Shown: positions 5,399 to 14,045 of the stretch, piece after piece | Layout of the letters: each line of letters starts with the position of its first letter | How positions within the stretch are numbered: the stretch's first letter is position 1 | NCBI GenBank assembly: GCA_025356735.1 | Contig: JANXRT010000426.1 | Coordinates: 1 to 22,521, forward strand | Direction: 5' to 3' | Source: Acetobacteraceae bacterium | GTDB lineage: Bacteria > Pseudomonadota > Alphaproteobacteria > Acetobacterales > Acetobacteraceae | Length of the DNA stretch: 22,521 nt | The notes under the pieces: generated by a model | Databases searched by the model: none | The model's input: the letters and a program-made list of their open reading frames with translations, nothing else | Told to the model about the DNA's origin: nothing | Made by a program: the position numbers and the translations under genes

Positions 5399-6847
5399 TC
5401 ATGCCGGCTGCCGCAGCAGGCTGGCGGCGACCCGGGCGGCGGTGACGCGGCCCTCGTTGGCCTGGCGCGCATCGCGCTCGACGCGGTCGCGGAAGGTCTT
5501 GGCGGCCGAGATGCGCAGCAGGAACGGCTCATCGTCGACGTGACGCTCCAGCAGGGCGCGCGCGTCGTCGTCCCAGGGCGCGACCTCGGCGATGCGCGAC
5601 GGCGTCGGATCGACCCGGTCCATGTCGGCGGCCAGCGGCAGGATGTGGAACAGCGCGTCGAACAGCGCGTTGCAGAATTCCTGCACGATGTAGGTGGCGC
5701 CGGCATAGCCCATGAACGGCGTGCCGGTGGCGCGGCGGATTACCGCACCGGGGAATGAGGCGGGAATATAGACGCAGCGCGTGCCGAACTCGGCCGCGTA
5801 CATCCGCTCGTTGAACGATCCGTAGAGCACGAAGGGAGGTTTGGTGCGCATCGCCTGGCGAACCGCCGCGTTGTCGGGCTTGGCGCCGGCGGTGCGCGAG
5901 AAGGCGAAGGTGCAGGGGATGCCCATCTCGTCTTCAAGGAAGTTGCGCAGGCCGCGCGCATAGGTATCGGTCGCCACCACCGCGAACGAGGCGGTGGCGA
6001 AGAAGTCCTGCGTCACGCTGCGCCACAGATCCCAGATCGGCTTGATCGTGGTGTGTTTTTCGATTTCGATGAACGGCTCCGGATCGAGGCCGGTCAGTTC
6101 GCCCAGGGCGCGCAGGAAGCTGGTGGTGGCGAACAGCCCAATCGGTGCCTGCAAATACGGACGGTCGAGTTCCTCGCACAGCCCACGGCCGAATTCCCGA
6201 TACAGGCAGATGTTCACGTCGGCATCCGGCAGGCGCCTGATGTCCTCGACGTGGCTGCCGAGCGGAAAGGTCAGGTTGATCTCGCAGCCGATGCCCTCGG
6301 CCAGCCGGCGGATCTCGGCGACGTCGGACGGCATGTTGAAGGTGCCGTAGATGGCGCCGATGATGTTGACCCGCGGCTTGACGCCGGCGGCGCGATCCGG
6401 ACGCGGCTTCGGCTTGCCCTTCTTTGCCGCACCGAACTCGGTCCACAGCCAGTAGATCGCGCGGTCGGCGGCCTGCCACTGGTCCTCGTCGATGGTGCGC
6501 GGGATGAAGCGCAGCAGGTTCGAGCCCTCGGGCGTCACCCCGCCGCCGATCATCTCGGCGATGCTGCCGGTGACGACGACGCCCGGCATGTCCGGGTTCT
6601 GGGTCGCGTTGGCGCGGCGCAGCGAGCCCTCGGTGCCGCTCATCGAAAGCTCGTCTTCCGATAGGCCGGTGACCACCACCGGCAATTCGTGCGGCGGCAG
6701 CGCATCGGTGTAGTGCAGCACGGCCGTGACCGGCAGGTTCTCACAGCCGACCGGACCGTCGATCACCACGCGCAGGCCACGGATGGCGGTGAAGGCGTAG
6801 ACCGCGCCCCAGTAGCCCCCCGCGCGATCGTGGTCGAGCACCAGCAT
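5399..6847 (-). CDS. bchZ: Chlorophyllide a reductase subunit Z
   Basis: 482 residues. It is one half of the nitrogenase MoFe-like BchYZ component that, with BchX, reduces ring B (C7-C8) of chlorophyllide a on the way to bacteriochlorophyll a. The start MLVLDHDRAGGYWGAVYAFT is the family N-terminus, and C35 in GPVGCENLPV is the conserved cluster ligand. ATG 6847 is 4 nt after the bchY stop, with an AGGGA-type site. The open frame extends far upstream antisense to bchY, but that is a shadow. The puf promoter of related species lies within the 3' part of bchZ; nothing here allows me to place it. Confidence 0.96.
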   Translation of the reverse strand: MLVLDHDRAGGYWGAVYAFTAIRGLRVVIDGPVGCENLPVTAVLHYTDALPPHELPVVVTGLSEDELSMSGTEGSLRRANATQNPDMPGVVVTGSIAEMIGGGVTPEGSNLLRFIPRTIDEDQWQAADRAIYWLWTEFGAAKKGKPKPRPDRAAGVKPRVNIIGAIYGTFNMPSDVAEIRRLAEGIGCEINLTFPLGSHVEDIRRLPDADVNICLYREFGRGLCEELDRPYLQAPIGLFATTSFLRALGELTGLDPEPFIEIEKHTTIKPIWDLWRSVTQDFFATASFAVVATDTYARGLRNFLEDEMGIPCTFAFSRTAGAKPDNAAVRQAMRTKPPFVLYGSFNERMYAAEFGTRCVYIPASFPGAVIRRATGTPFMGYAGATYIVQEFCNALFDALFHILPLAADMDRVDPTPSRIAEVAPWDDDARALLERHVDDEPFLLRISAAKTFRDRVERDARQANEGRVTAARVAASLLRQPA

Positions 6848-6851
6848 GTCC

Positions 6852-8357
6852 CTAGCTTCCCATCGACTGGGAAGTGGCGGCCTTGGCTTTCGCGTCGCGG
6901 CTTTTGCGATAACGCTCGCGGGCTCCCGGCGGGTCGCGCGGTACGCCGACGCTGCCGTAGCCGGCGGCCTCGCCGGTGCCGACCTTGTCGAAGAAGCCGA
7001 CCATGCGGGCGAATTTTTCACGGCCGCGCACCTGTGCGGCGACGATGCCGGCCAGCGCGCCGGCCCCGGCCGCGCCGAACAGCGGCCGGGCGGACACCAT
7101 GTTGGTGAAGTACAGCGCCGGTATGCCCAGCTCCTTGGCCGCCTGGACCAGCGGCGTGGTGCCGACGGCGAGATCGGGCCTGACCTCGCGCATGGCGGCG
7201 AGATCCTGCTCCAGCGAGGCGCGGTACTGGACGTGGGTGCCGTGCGCCTCAAGCCATTCGCGATCGGCTTCGCTCCACGGCGTGCGCGGGCAGGCGGTGC
7301 CGACGTAGGGGACCCGCGCGCCGCCCTCGACCAGGGTGCGCGCGACCAGCAGCTCGGAGCCCTCGTAGCCGGAGATGGTTACGGTCGCCTCTATCTTGTT
7401 CGCCTGTTGCGCGGCGGCGATCTGCGGCAGCGCCTGGGCCTTGGCAGCGTCGATCTGCGCGGCGGAGACGCCGGCCGCGGCGCCGATCGCATCGAGCCAG
7501 GCGGCGGTGCCTTCGACGCCGACCGGACCGGAGCCGACGATGGGGCGGCCGGCGGCGGCGAATTCACGGATCGAGGCGGTGTAGAACGGGTGCACCGCGG
7601 CGGCCACCGCGCAGTCGAGCGCGCCATAGAGGTCGCGCCACTCGCGCGACGGAACGCCCGGGGCGAGCGAAAGGCCCATCGGCGCCAGCAATCCGCCGAT
7701 GACCATCGGATCGGCGGGGAAAAGCTCGCCGATAAGGGAGACGGTCGGCTGATTTTCGACTTTGTTGCGCGGCCGCGCCACCGGCCCCTGTTCGGCCTCC
7801 AACCTTGCATAGCGCAGCATGGCGCCGGCCAGCACGTCCTTGGCCTCGGCGTGGGTCGGCACGCCGAAGCCCGGCACGTCGATGCCGATGATGCGCACGC
7901 CGTCGATGCTCTTCGGCAGCAGGTCGAGCGGCACGCCGGACGCCGTCGGCACGCACAGATTGATCACCACCACGCAATCATACAGTTCGGGCCTGGCGGT
8001 TTCGAACACCGCGGCGCGGATGTCCTCGAACAGCTGGCCCTTGACCAGCGTTTCCGAGTTGAACGGCACGTAGCCGACGGTGCGGCGGGCGCCGTAGAAA
8101 TGCGAGGTGAAGGTTAGGCCATAGACGCAGCAGGCCGAGCCCGAAAGGATCGTCGCGGTGCGGCGCATGCGCAGCCCGACGCGCAAGCTGCCGAAGGCCG
8201 GGCACATCGATTGCGGCTGGTCGTGCGGGCCGCGCGGATAGTCGGCCAGCAGCCGGTCGAGGCTTTCGCTTTTGCCGGCCGAACGCGCCGCCTCCTGCAT
8301 CGTCTCGCGGCCGCCATGGCAGCCGGTCGTCTCGCGCGGAAGGATGGCGCCATCCAT
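6852..8357 (-). CDS. bchY: Chlorophyllide a reductase subunit Y
   Basis: 501 residues, the BchY (NifD/BchN-like) subunit of chlorophyllide a oxidoreductase. Recognisable blocks are QSMCPAFGSLRVG with C52, the SGSACCVYGLTFTSHFYGARR segment starting at about 72 (C76/C77), and VVINLCVPTASG with C135. These supply ligands of the shared [4Fe-4S] cluster. ATG 8357 follows the bchX stop by 2 nt, indicating coupled translation. The first 40 or so residues are poorly conserved, so a somewhat later start cannot be excluded. Confidence 0.95.
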   Translation of the reverse strand: MDGAILPRETTGCHGGRETMQEAARSAGKSESLDRLLADYPRGPHDQPQSMCPAFGSLRVGLRMRRTATILSGSACCVYGLTFTSHFYGARRTVGYVPFNSETLVKGQLFEDIRAAVFETARPELYDCVVVINLCVPTASGVPLDLLPKSIDGVRIIGIDVPGFGVPTHAEAKDVLAGAMLRYARLEAEQGPVARPRNKVENQPTVSLIGELFPADPMVIGGLLAPMGLSLAPGVPSREWRDLYGALDCAVAAAVHPFYTASIREFAAAGRPIVGSGPVGVEGTAAWLDAIGAAAGVSAAQIDAAKAQALPQIAAAQQANKIEATVTISGYEGSELLVARTLVEGGARVPYVGTACPRTPWSEADREWLEAHGTHVQYRASLEQDLAAMREVRPDLAVGTTPLVQAAKELGIPALYFTNMVSARPLFGAAGAGALAGIVAAQVRGREKFARMVGFFDKVGTGEAAGYGSVGVPRDPPGARERYRKSRDAKAKAATSQSMGS

Positions 8358-8359
8358 GC

Positions 8360-9370
8360 TCACGCGCCCTCGTAGATCACTTCTAGGGATTTGCGATCGA
8401 GCACGGTCGCCGCGCACATGTCCTCGATCGTCGCCGGCACCAGGGTGACGCCGCGCCCGACCGCGTCGCCCTTGAACAGGCCGAGCAGGTCCTCGTGCGC
8501 CAGCGGGGTTGGGCGGACGGGGGGCGCCTCGGCGACCTGGATCGCCAGGTTCTCGAAGATCGAGGCCCACTGGCCGCCAGGCGTGCCGATGATCTCGTAA
8601 TTCGCGCTTTTTCGGCGGATGTCGTCGTCCGCGGGGATGGCGGCGAGAACCGGGATGCCGACGGCCTTGGCGAAGGCGTGCGCCTCGCCGGTGCCGTCGT
8701 CCTTGTTGATCAGGATACCGGCGACGCCGACGTTGCCGCCGAGCCTGCGAAAATAGTCGACGGCGGAGCAGACGTTGTTGGCGACGTAGAGCGATTGGAG
8801 GTCGTTGGAGCCGACGACGATGACCTTCTGGCACATGTCGCGGGCAATGGGCAGACCGAAGCCGCCGCAGACCACGTCACCCAGGAAGTCGAGCAGCACG
8901 TAATCGAAGCCCCACTCGTGGAAGCCGAGTTTTTCCAACAGCTCGAAGCCGTGGATGATGCCGCGTCCGCCGCAGCCGCGTCCGACCTCCGGGCCGCCGA
9001 GTTCCATTGCGAACACGCCGTCGCGCTTGAAGCAGACGTCGCCGATACGGACCTGCTCGCCGGCGAGCTTTTTCTTCGACGAGGTTTCGATGATGGTCGG
9101 GCAGCTGCGTCCGCCGAACAGCAGGGAGGTGGTGTCGCTCTTCGGGTCGCACCCGATCAGCAGCACCTTCTTGCCCTGCTGAGCCATCATGTAGGACAGG
9201 TTGGCGAGGGCGAAGCTCTTGCCGCTGCCACCCTTGCCGTAGATCGCGATGATCTGCGTTTCCTTCTTCACCGGCCCGGTGGCGGGCGCATCCGGCTCGA
9301 TCGAGGCCTCCTGGCGTAACGCCTCGTCGATGCTGGCACGGGTCGCGGCGGCGTTCAGCGACACGTTCAT
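8360..9370 (-). CDS. bchX: Chlorophyllide a reductase iron protein subunit X
   Basis: 336 residues, a homodimeric NifH/BchL-like ATPase that delivers electrons to BchYZ. The P-loop YGKGGSGKS spans 44-52. LIGCDPKSDTT lies at 71-81. C133 (GRGCGGRG) and C168 (DVVCGGFG) are the [4Fe-4S] ligands. ATG 9370 overlaps the bchC stop as ATGA. The upstream in-frame extension lies within bchC and was rejected. Confidence 0.97.
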   Translation of the reverse strand: MNVSLNAAATRASIDEALRQEASIEPDAPATGPVKKETQIIAIYGKGGSGKSFALANLSYMMAQQGKKVLLIGCDPKSDTTSLLFGGRSCPTIIETSSKKKLAGEQVRIGDVCFKRDGVFAMELGGPEVGRGCGGRGIIHGFELLEKLGFHEWGFDYVLLDFLGDVVCGGFGLPIARDMCQKVIVVGSNDLQSLYVANNVCSAVDYFRRLGGNVGVAGILINKDDGTGEAHAFAKAVGIPVLAAIPADDDIRRKSANYEIIGTPGGQWASIFENLAIQVAEAPPVRPTPLAHEDLLGLFKGDAVGRGVTLVPATIEDMCAATVLDRKSLEVIYEGA

Positions 9371-10302
9371 GATGCGGCTCTCCAGTCGAGGATCATCTTC
9401 AGGCACGCCGGATCGTCGAAGGCGGTTCGATAGGCGGGCCCGGCGTTGGCGGCAGGCTCGCGATGGGTGATCAGGCCGTCGAGCGACAGTTTTCCACTAC
9501 CGGCAAGCTGGGACGTCGCGGCCAGGTCCGCTGGCTGCCATTGGGCGGCGACACGCAGCCGCGCCTCGCGCATGAAGGCCGGCGGGAAGGAAAAGCCGAG
9601 GCGCTGGCTGTAGAAGCCGGCGAGCACGACCTCGCCGCCGGGCGCCAGCCGGGCGATGAGGTCGTCGAGCAGCCCGGCATCGCCGCTGACATCGTAGATC
9701 GAGCGATAGTCGCGACGCGGATCGTTGGCCGGATCGACAACGGGGTAGCCTTCGGCGCCGGTGAACCGCGTCGGATCACGCTCCCACACGGTGGGCGGCG
9801 GACCGCCCTCGAGCAGCGCCAGCCGGGCCAGCAGCCGGCCGAGCACGCCGTGGCCGACGATCAGGTCAGGCGGCACGCCGCCTGCGATGGCGTGCCGAGC
9901 GGTGGCCGCCAACGCCAGCAGCACGCCGCGCTCGTTCAGGTCGCTGCCGACATCATGGGCGCGTGCGGAAGGCACCACCAGCGTTGCCGCCGCGCCGCCG
10001 AACAGACCGCGCACCGGCCCGAAGCAGCTGGCGCCCGGCACGAACACCGTCGATCCGATGCGGGCTTTTGTTGATGTTCCAGCGGCGACGATGCGCCCGA
10101 CCGACTCGTAGCCGGGAACCAGCGGATAGCCCATGCCGGGAAAGTCGGGCATGCGGCCGGACCACAGCAGGCGCTCGGTGCCGGCGCTGATGCCGCTCCA
10201 CTCGACATCGACCACGACGTCATCGTCCCGCGGCGCCGACAGCGCCAGGCGGCGGAGTTCGAGCTGCCCGGGCGCGTGGAGAACGACCGCCAGCGTGTCC
10301 AT
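9367..10302 (-). CDS. bchC: Bacteriochlorophyllide a dehydrogenase (3-hydroxyethyl oxidising)
   Basis: 311 residues, an MDR-type dehydrogenase that converts the C3 hydroxyethyl group to acetyl in bacteriochlorophyllide synthesis. SGISAGTERLLWSGRMPDFPGMGYPLVPGYE (37-66 region) is the BchC signature. GHGVLGR at 150-156 is the nucleotide-binding turn. Catalytic zinc ligands of classical alcohol dehydrogenases are not evident, as is usual for BchC. ATG 10302 is preceded by CAGGGAGGA. The 84-nt gap to crtF holds its own promoter with paired PpsR sites, so it can start a transcript inside the superoperon. Confidence 0.95.
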   Translation of the reverse strand: MDTLAVVLHAPGQLELRRLALSAPRDDDVVVDVEWSGISAGTERLLWSGRMPDFPGMGYPLVPGYESVGRIVAAGTSTKARIGSTVFVPGASCFGPVRGLFGGAAATLVVPSARAHDVGSDLNERGVLLALAATARHAIAGGVPPDLIVGHGVLGRLLARLALLEGGPPPTVWERDPTRFTGAEGYPVVDPANDPRRDYRSIYDVSGDAGLLDDLIARLAPGGEVVLAGFYSQRLGFSFPPAFMREARLRVAAQWQPADLAATSQLAGSGKLSLDGLITHREPAANAGPAYRTAFDDPACLKMILDWRAAS

Positions 10303-10341
10303 TTCGGTGTCCTCCCTGTTATTCGTTAACCCTATTCGGTG

Positions 10342-10385
10342 TGTCAGCCTAGCCTGACATTTCTGACTGTCAAGTAATGCTTACG
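10342..10385 (-). promoter_or_regulatory. bchC promoter with paired PpsR/CrtJ operators
   Basis: Operator 1, TGTcagcctagcctgACA, spans 10342-10359 and has 6-bp arms (TGTCAG/CTGACA). Operator 2, TGTcaagtaatgcttACg, spans 10368-10385 and has one mismatch. The gap between them is 8 bp, the classic CrtJ/PpsR cooperative spacing known from Rhodobacter bchC. On the minus strand, TTGACA (complement of 10368-10373) as -35 and TAGGCT (complement of 10346-10351) as -10 sit 16 bp apart, so each operator covers one promoter element. Confidence 0.8.
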
Positions 10386-10386
10386 T

Positions 10387-11544
10387 TCAGGACGCCCTGG
10401 CGACCAGAACGCTTGCCAGCATCGGCGCGTGGGTCGCCAGATGCCGTGGCGGCCCGAAGCCGGCCTTGGCCATCAAGGTGGAATATTCCGCCCGGCTGCG
10501 CGGCCGGCCGGCCCCCATCGCCAGCAGGTAGAAACCGAAATAGGCAGCGCCGACCGGTTCGGCGCCAGGCGTTCCGGCCATCGGCTCGGCCAGCAGCAGC
10601 GTGCCGCCGGCCGGCATGGCCTTGCGTGCCGCAAGCAGGATCGCCAGCGCGGCATCGTCGTCGTGGTCGTGCAGGATGCGCACGAGGGAAACGATGTCGG
10701 CGCCCAGGGGCAGCGGATCGACGTGGAAATCGCCACCGACGGAGGTGGCCTGGTCCGCCAGCCCGCTCGCCTTGAAATTCCCTCGCGCGCGGTCGGCGAC
10801 GGCCGGAAGGTCGAACAGGATCAGCCGCAGGCCGGGCGCTTGGCGCGCCGCCTGCACCAGGAAGCTGCCGTCGCCGCCGCCGACATCGAGCAGGCAGCGG
10901 TGGCGGCGCAGCGCGTAGGCGCCGAGCACCTCCGCCGCGACCATCGGCTGGGAGGCGGCCATCAGCCGCGTGTAGGGCAGCACATGGTCCGGCGGCAGCG
11001 ACGCCGGATCGGAGCCGCCGGCATACGGCCAGTATTGCGACAGCGCGGTCTCATCGGCGGTTCCGCGCAGCAGCGCCACCGGATCGCGCAGGTCGCCGTA
11101 GAGCAGCCGGTGATGCTCGACCATCGCCAGCAGCCCGGGATTGCCGACCAGCGCCGCCCCCGCCGACCCCAGGCCGAACCGGTCGGCACGATGTGCCACC
11201 AGCCGGAGTGCCACGGCGGCGGCGAGCAGCCGGGCCGCCGCGGGCTCGGGCAGTCCGAGATCGGCCGCGAGGTCAGGCAGCGTGCGCGGCCCCTGCGCCA
11301 GGCGCTCGAACAGGCGCAGCTCGACGCAGGCGAGCAGGACCTGGGAATAGACGAAGCCGGCGCAGAGATCGAACAGCGCGCGGGCGCGGCGCCGGGCAAT
11401 CGGCCGGGTCAGCGGAAACGCCAGCGCCCAGCGTCGAAAATCCGGGTCGGCAACCCGCCGGGCGATCCATCCGTGGAGGCGGTCGCGCCAGCCATCGGGG
11501 GACCGGGGCCGCAGCGCATCGGGCAGCGCGGCCGACATCGACAT
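10387..11544 (-). CDS. crtF: Demethylspheroidene / hydroxycarotenoid O-methyltransferase
   Basis: 385 residues, a SAM-dependent methyltransferase of the caffeate O-methyltransferase fold. It methylates the tertiary hydroxyl group made by CrtC and yields methoxycarotenoids. The N-terminal helical dimerisation domain spans about 55-180. The SAM motif LLDVGGGDGSF lies at 218-228, followed by LILFDLPAV and the VRILHDHDDDAA motif with His/Asp near the active site. It begins 3 nt after the crtE stop. No strong Shine-Dalgarno is seen, and ATG codons at residues 1 and 3 are both possible. Its presence with crtC and crtD points to spheroidene- or spirilloxanthin-type or keto-methoxy carotenoids; no crtA is in view. 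Confidence 0.93.
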   Translation of the reverse strand: MSMSAALPDALRPRSPDGWRDRLHGWIARRVADPDFRRWALAFPLTRPIARRRARALFDLCAGFVYSQVLLACVELRLFERLAQGPRTLPDLAADLGLPEPAAARLLAAAVALRLVAHRADRFGLGSAGAALVGNPGLLAMVEHHRLLYGDLRDPVALLRGTADETALSQYWPYAGGSDPASLPPDHVLPYTRLMAASQPMVAAEVLGAYALRRHRCLLDVGGGDGSFLVQAARQAPGLRLILFDLPAVADRARGNFKASGLADQATSVGGDFHVDPLPLGADIVSLVRILHDHDDDAALAILLAARKAMPAGGTLLLAEPMAGTPGAEPVGAAYFGFYLLAMGAGRPRSRAEYSTLMAKAGFGPPRHLATHAPMLASVLVARAS

Positions 11545-11547
11545 CGT

Positions 11548-12411
11548 TCAGGCGGCGTTGCGGGAAAGATTCTTGGGCAGCAGCCGGTTGGCCTCCAGGC
11601 GGGTCAGCGCGCGCAACCCGGCGGCACCGGGGCAAGGCGGGATCGCTGCCGCTGCGGCATCGGCAAGCCTGTCCAGCAATCGCAAGGCGCCCTCGACGCC
11701 CAGGCTTGCCACGGCGTTCGGCCGGCCGCGCGCGGCATCCTGGCCGGCTGGCTTGCCGAGCCGGGAAGCATTCGAGAGGCAGTCGCCAATATCGTCGGCG
11801 ACCTGGTAGGCCTCGCCCAGGCTTTCCCCGAAGTTGCGCCAGGGTTCGCCCTCGACCCCGGCTGCCACGGCACCGGCGAGGGTCGCGGCGGTGAACAGGG
11901 CACCGGTCTTGGCGCGATGATAAACGCCGAGGTCGATTTCCGCCTCGCACTCCCACGCTTGGCCGGCGGCGATCCCGAACGGCGTGCCGGTTGCCCGTGC
12001 CACGATGCCGATCAGGGCGGCCAGCCGGGCCGGGTGGCGCACGGCACCCGACGCCAGCACCTCGAAGGCGAGCACGATCAGGGCGTCGCCGGCCAGCACC
12101 GCCAACGGCGCGCCGAATGCCGCCGGCACCGAGGCACGGCCGCGACGGATCGCGGCGTCATCGAAGCAGGGCAGGTCGTCGTGGATCAGGGAGGCGCAGT
12201 GCAGCAGCTCGATCGCGCTGGCGGCGGCATCGGCCAGGGCCGCATCGTCCTCGCCGCAGGCGGCGGCGACCGCTAGGCAAAGCCGCGGCCGCACCCGCGC
12301 GCCGCGCGGGAAGACGCCGTGATGCATGGCGGCGGCCAGCCCAGGCGGGCCGGCGGCGGCACCGTCCAACGCGGCGCCGAGAATCCGTTCGATCCGCATC
12401 GTGGCATCCAT
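11548..12411 (-). CDS. crtE: Geranylgeranyl diphosphate synthase
   Basis: 287 residues, a trans-prenyltransferase that makes the C20 precursor for carotenoids and for the bacteriochlorophyll tail. First Asp-rich motif: DDLPCFDD at 78-85. Second: DDIGD at 206-210. KTGALF at 168-173 is also typical. I choose ATG 12411 (MDATMRIERIL) because GAGGGGG lies just upstream. An in-frame ATG at 12441 lacks a ribosome site and sits in the control region. This is the first gene of the crtEF-bchCXYZ-puf superoperon. Confidence 0.94.
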   Translation of the reverse strand: MDATMRIERILGAALDGAAAGPPGLAAAMHHGVFPRGARVRPRLCLAVAAACGEDDAALADAAASAIELLHCASLIHDDLPCFDDAAIRRGRASVPAAFGAPLAVLAGDALIVLAFEVLASGAVRHPARLAALIGIVARATGTPFGIAAGQAWECEAEIDLGVYHRAKTGALFTAATLAGAVAAGVEGEPWRNFGESLGEAYQVADDIGDCLSNASRLGKPAGQDAARGRPNAVASLGVEGALRLLDRLADAAAAAIPPCPGAAGLRALTRLEANRLLPKNLSRNAA

Positions 12412-12439
12412 CTTCGTTCCCCCTCGGCCCTGTAGCCTC

Positions 12440-12495
12440 AACCGTCATGCACGGTTGTCACGGATACTGTCATGTTATATTGACACCAAGGTCAA
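12440..12495. promoter_or_regulatory. Divergent crtE/crtD control region with PpsR site
   Basis: TGTcatgttatattgACA at 12468-12485 fits TGTC-N10-GACA exactly. Two further dyads flank it: AACCGT-CATGC-ACGGTT at 12440-12456 and TTGAC-N6-GTCAA at 12480-12495. TTGACA at 12480-12485 could serve as the crtD -35, with a weak CTGTAG 17 bp downstream, so PpsR binding would block it. A good -10 for crtE could not be placed. Confidence 0.75.
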
Positions 12496-12533
12496 CTCCA
12501 TCCTGTAGCCGCGCAGCCGGAGCCAGCCGAGCC

Positions 12534-14045
12534 TTGAAAATCTCCCGCGTCATCGTGGTCGGTTCCGGCATGGGCGGATTGGTCGCCGCACTCGACCTTG
12601 CCCGGCAGGGGCTTCGGGTGACCGTGCTGGAGCGCGGCGACAGCCCCGGCGGCAAGCTGCGGCAGGAGAGCCTGAACGGCGTGCGGATCGATGCCGGGCC
12701 GACGGTGTTCACCATGCGGCCGGTGTTCGAGGAGATCTTCTCCGACGCCGGCGCCTGCCTGTCGGATCACCTGAAACTGCACAGGATCGAGGTGCTGGCC
12801 CGCCATGCCTGGAACGGGCGCGACCGGCTGGACCTGTTCGCCGACAGGGCCCGGTCGGCCGACGCCATCGGCATGCTGGCCGGCGCTGCCGAGGCGCGCG
12901 GCTACCTGGCGTTCTGCGCCCAGGCGAGGCAGATCTTCGAGACCCTGGAAAACAGCTTCATCCGTGCCCGGCAACCGACGCCGCTGTCGCTGGTGCGCCA
13001 TTCGGGGCTGCGCGGCCTCGGCGGGCTGTGGCGGATCTCGCCGTTCGCGTCGATGTGGAAGATCGTCGGAAACCACTTCGCCGATCCGAGGCTGCGCCAG
13101 CTGTTCGGCCGCTACGCCACCTATAGCGGCTCCTCGCCGTTCCAGGCGCCGGCCACCCTGATGCTGATCGCCCATGTCGAGCAGGGCGGCGTGTGGCGGG
13201 TGGAGGGCGGCATGAAGCAGGTGGCGTCGGCGCTGGCCGGACTCGCCGCATCGCATGGCGTCGTGTTCCGATACGGTGCCGACGTCGCGACGATCGAGGC
13301 GCAGGGTGGCCGCGCCGCCGGCGTGCGGCTGGCGACCGGCGAGCGGATCGCGGCCGACGCGGTCGTGGTCAACGCCGACGCGGCGGCGGTGTCGGGTGGA
13401 AATTTCGGCCCCGCGGTGCAGCGCGCGGTGGCGCCGGCGGCGGCCGGCGGCCGATCGCTGTCGGCGCTGACCTGGGCGATCGCGGCACCGGCGCACGGAT
13501 TTCCGCTGGCCCACCACAACGTCTTCTTCGGCGCCGACTATGCCGGCGAATTCGAGGACATCTTTCGAAGCGGGAGGCTGCCGCGCCAGCCGACGGTCTA
13601 TGTCTGCGCCCAGGACCGCGATGATTCAGCTGTAGCACCGGGCGTGGCCGAGCGGCTGTTCTGCATCGTCAACGCGCCGGCGGCGGGCGACCGGCGGGCC
13701 TTCACCGGGGGCGAGCTGGAGCGCTGCGAGCGGGCGGCGTTCGGGCTGCTGCGGCGCTGCGGGCTGGCCGTTGAGCGCCGGCGCCAGAACACCGTTCGCA
13801 CCGATCCCGTGGAGTACCACCGTCGCTTCCCGGCCACCGGCGGCGCGCTGTACGGCCAGGCGGTGCACGGCGCGATGGCGGCGTTCCGCCGGCCGGGCGC
13901 GCGGACCCGGATGCCCGGCCTCTACCTCGCGGGCGGCAGCACCCATCCCGGCGCCGGCCTGCCGATGGCGGCGCTGTCGGGCCGTATGGCGGCGGCCACC
14001 CTGATTGAGGACCTGGGGATTGGAGGCCTGACATGCGCCAGATGA
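12534..14045 (+). CDS. crtD: Hydroxyneurosporene / methoxyneurosporene C3,4-desaturase
   Basis: 503 residues, a CrtI-family FAD flavoprotein that introduces the 3,4 double bond in acyclic carotenoids. The N-terminal dinucleotide fold VIVVGSGMGGLVAALDLA begins at residue 6 with GSGMGG at 10-15. VLERGDSPGGKL and DAGPTVFTM follow. The C-terminal FAD motif is GLYLAGGSTHPGAGLPMAALSG. A start at TTG 12534 (MKISRVIVV) gives the expected N-terminus; no good ATG or Shine-Dalgarno is available, so the start is the least certain part. The longer open frame upstream crosses crtE antisense. CrtD rather than CrtI is chosen from its pairing with crtC and from the sequence style. Confidence 0.9.
   Translation: MKISRVIVVGSGMGGLVAALDLARQGLRVTVLERGDSPGGKLRQESLNGVRIDAGPTVFTMRPVFEEIFSDAGACLSDHLKLHRIEVLARHAWNGRDRLDLFADRARSADAIGMLAGAAEARGYLAFCAQARQIFETLENSFIRARQPTPLSLVRHSGLRGLGGLWRISPFASMWKIVGNHFADPRLRQLFGRYATYSGSSPFQAPATLMLIAHVEQGGVWRVEGGMKQVASALAGLAASHGVVFRYGADVATIEAQGGRAAGVRLATGERIAADAVVVNADAAAVSGGNFGPAVQRAVAPAAAGGRSLSALTWAIAAPAHGFPLAHHNVFFGADYAGEFEDIFRSGRLPRQPTVYVCAQDRDDSAVAPGVAERLFCIVNAPAAGDRRAFTGGELERCERAAFGLLRRCGLAVERRRQNTVRTDPVEYHRRFPATGGALYGQAVHGAMAAFRRPGARTRMPGLYLAGGSTHPGAGLPMAALSGRMAAATLIEDLGIGGLTCAR

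Noticed and set aside
8358..8834. N-terminal extension of bchY
   Set aside because: It is out-of-frame bchX sequence; ATG 8357 directly follows the bchX stop.
10429..12276. 615-codon + strand frame antisense to crtF/crtE
   Set aside because: High-GC shadow; Gln/Gly/Arg-rich with no domain, while the opposite strand carries clear CrtF and CrtE motifs.
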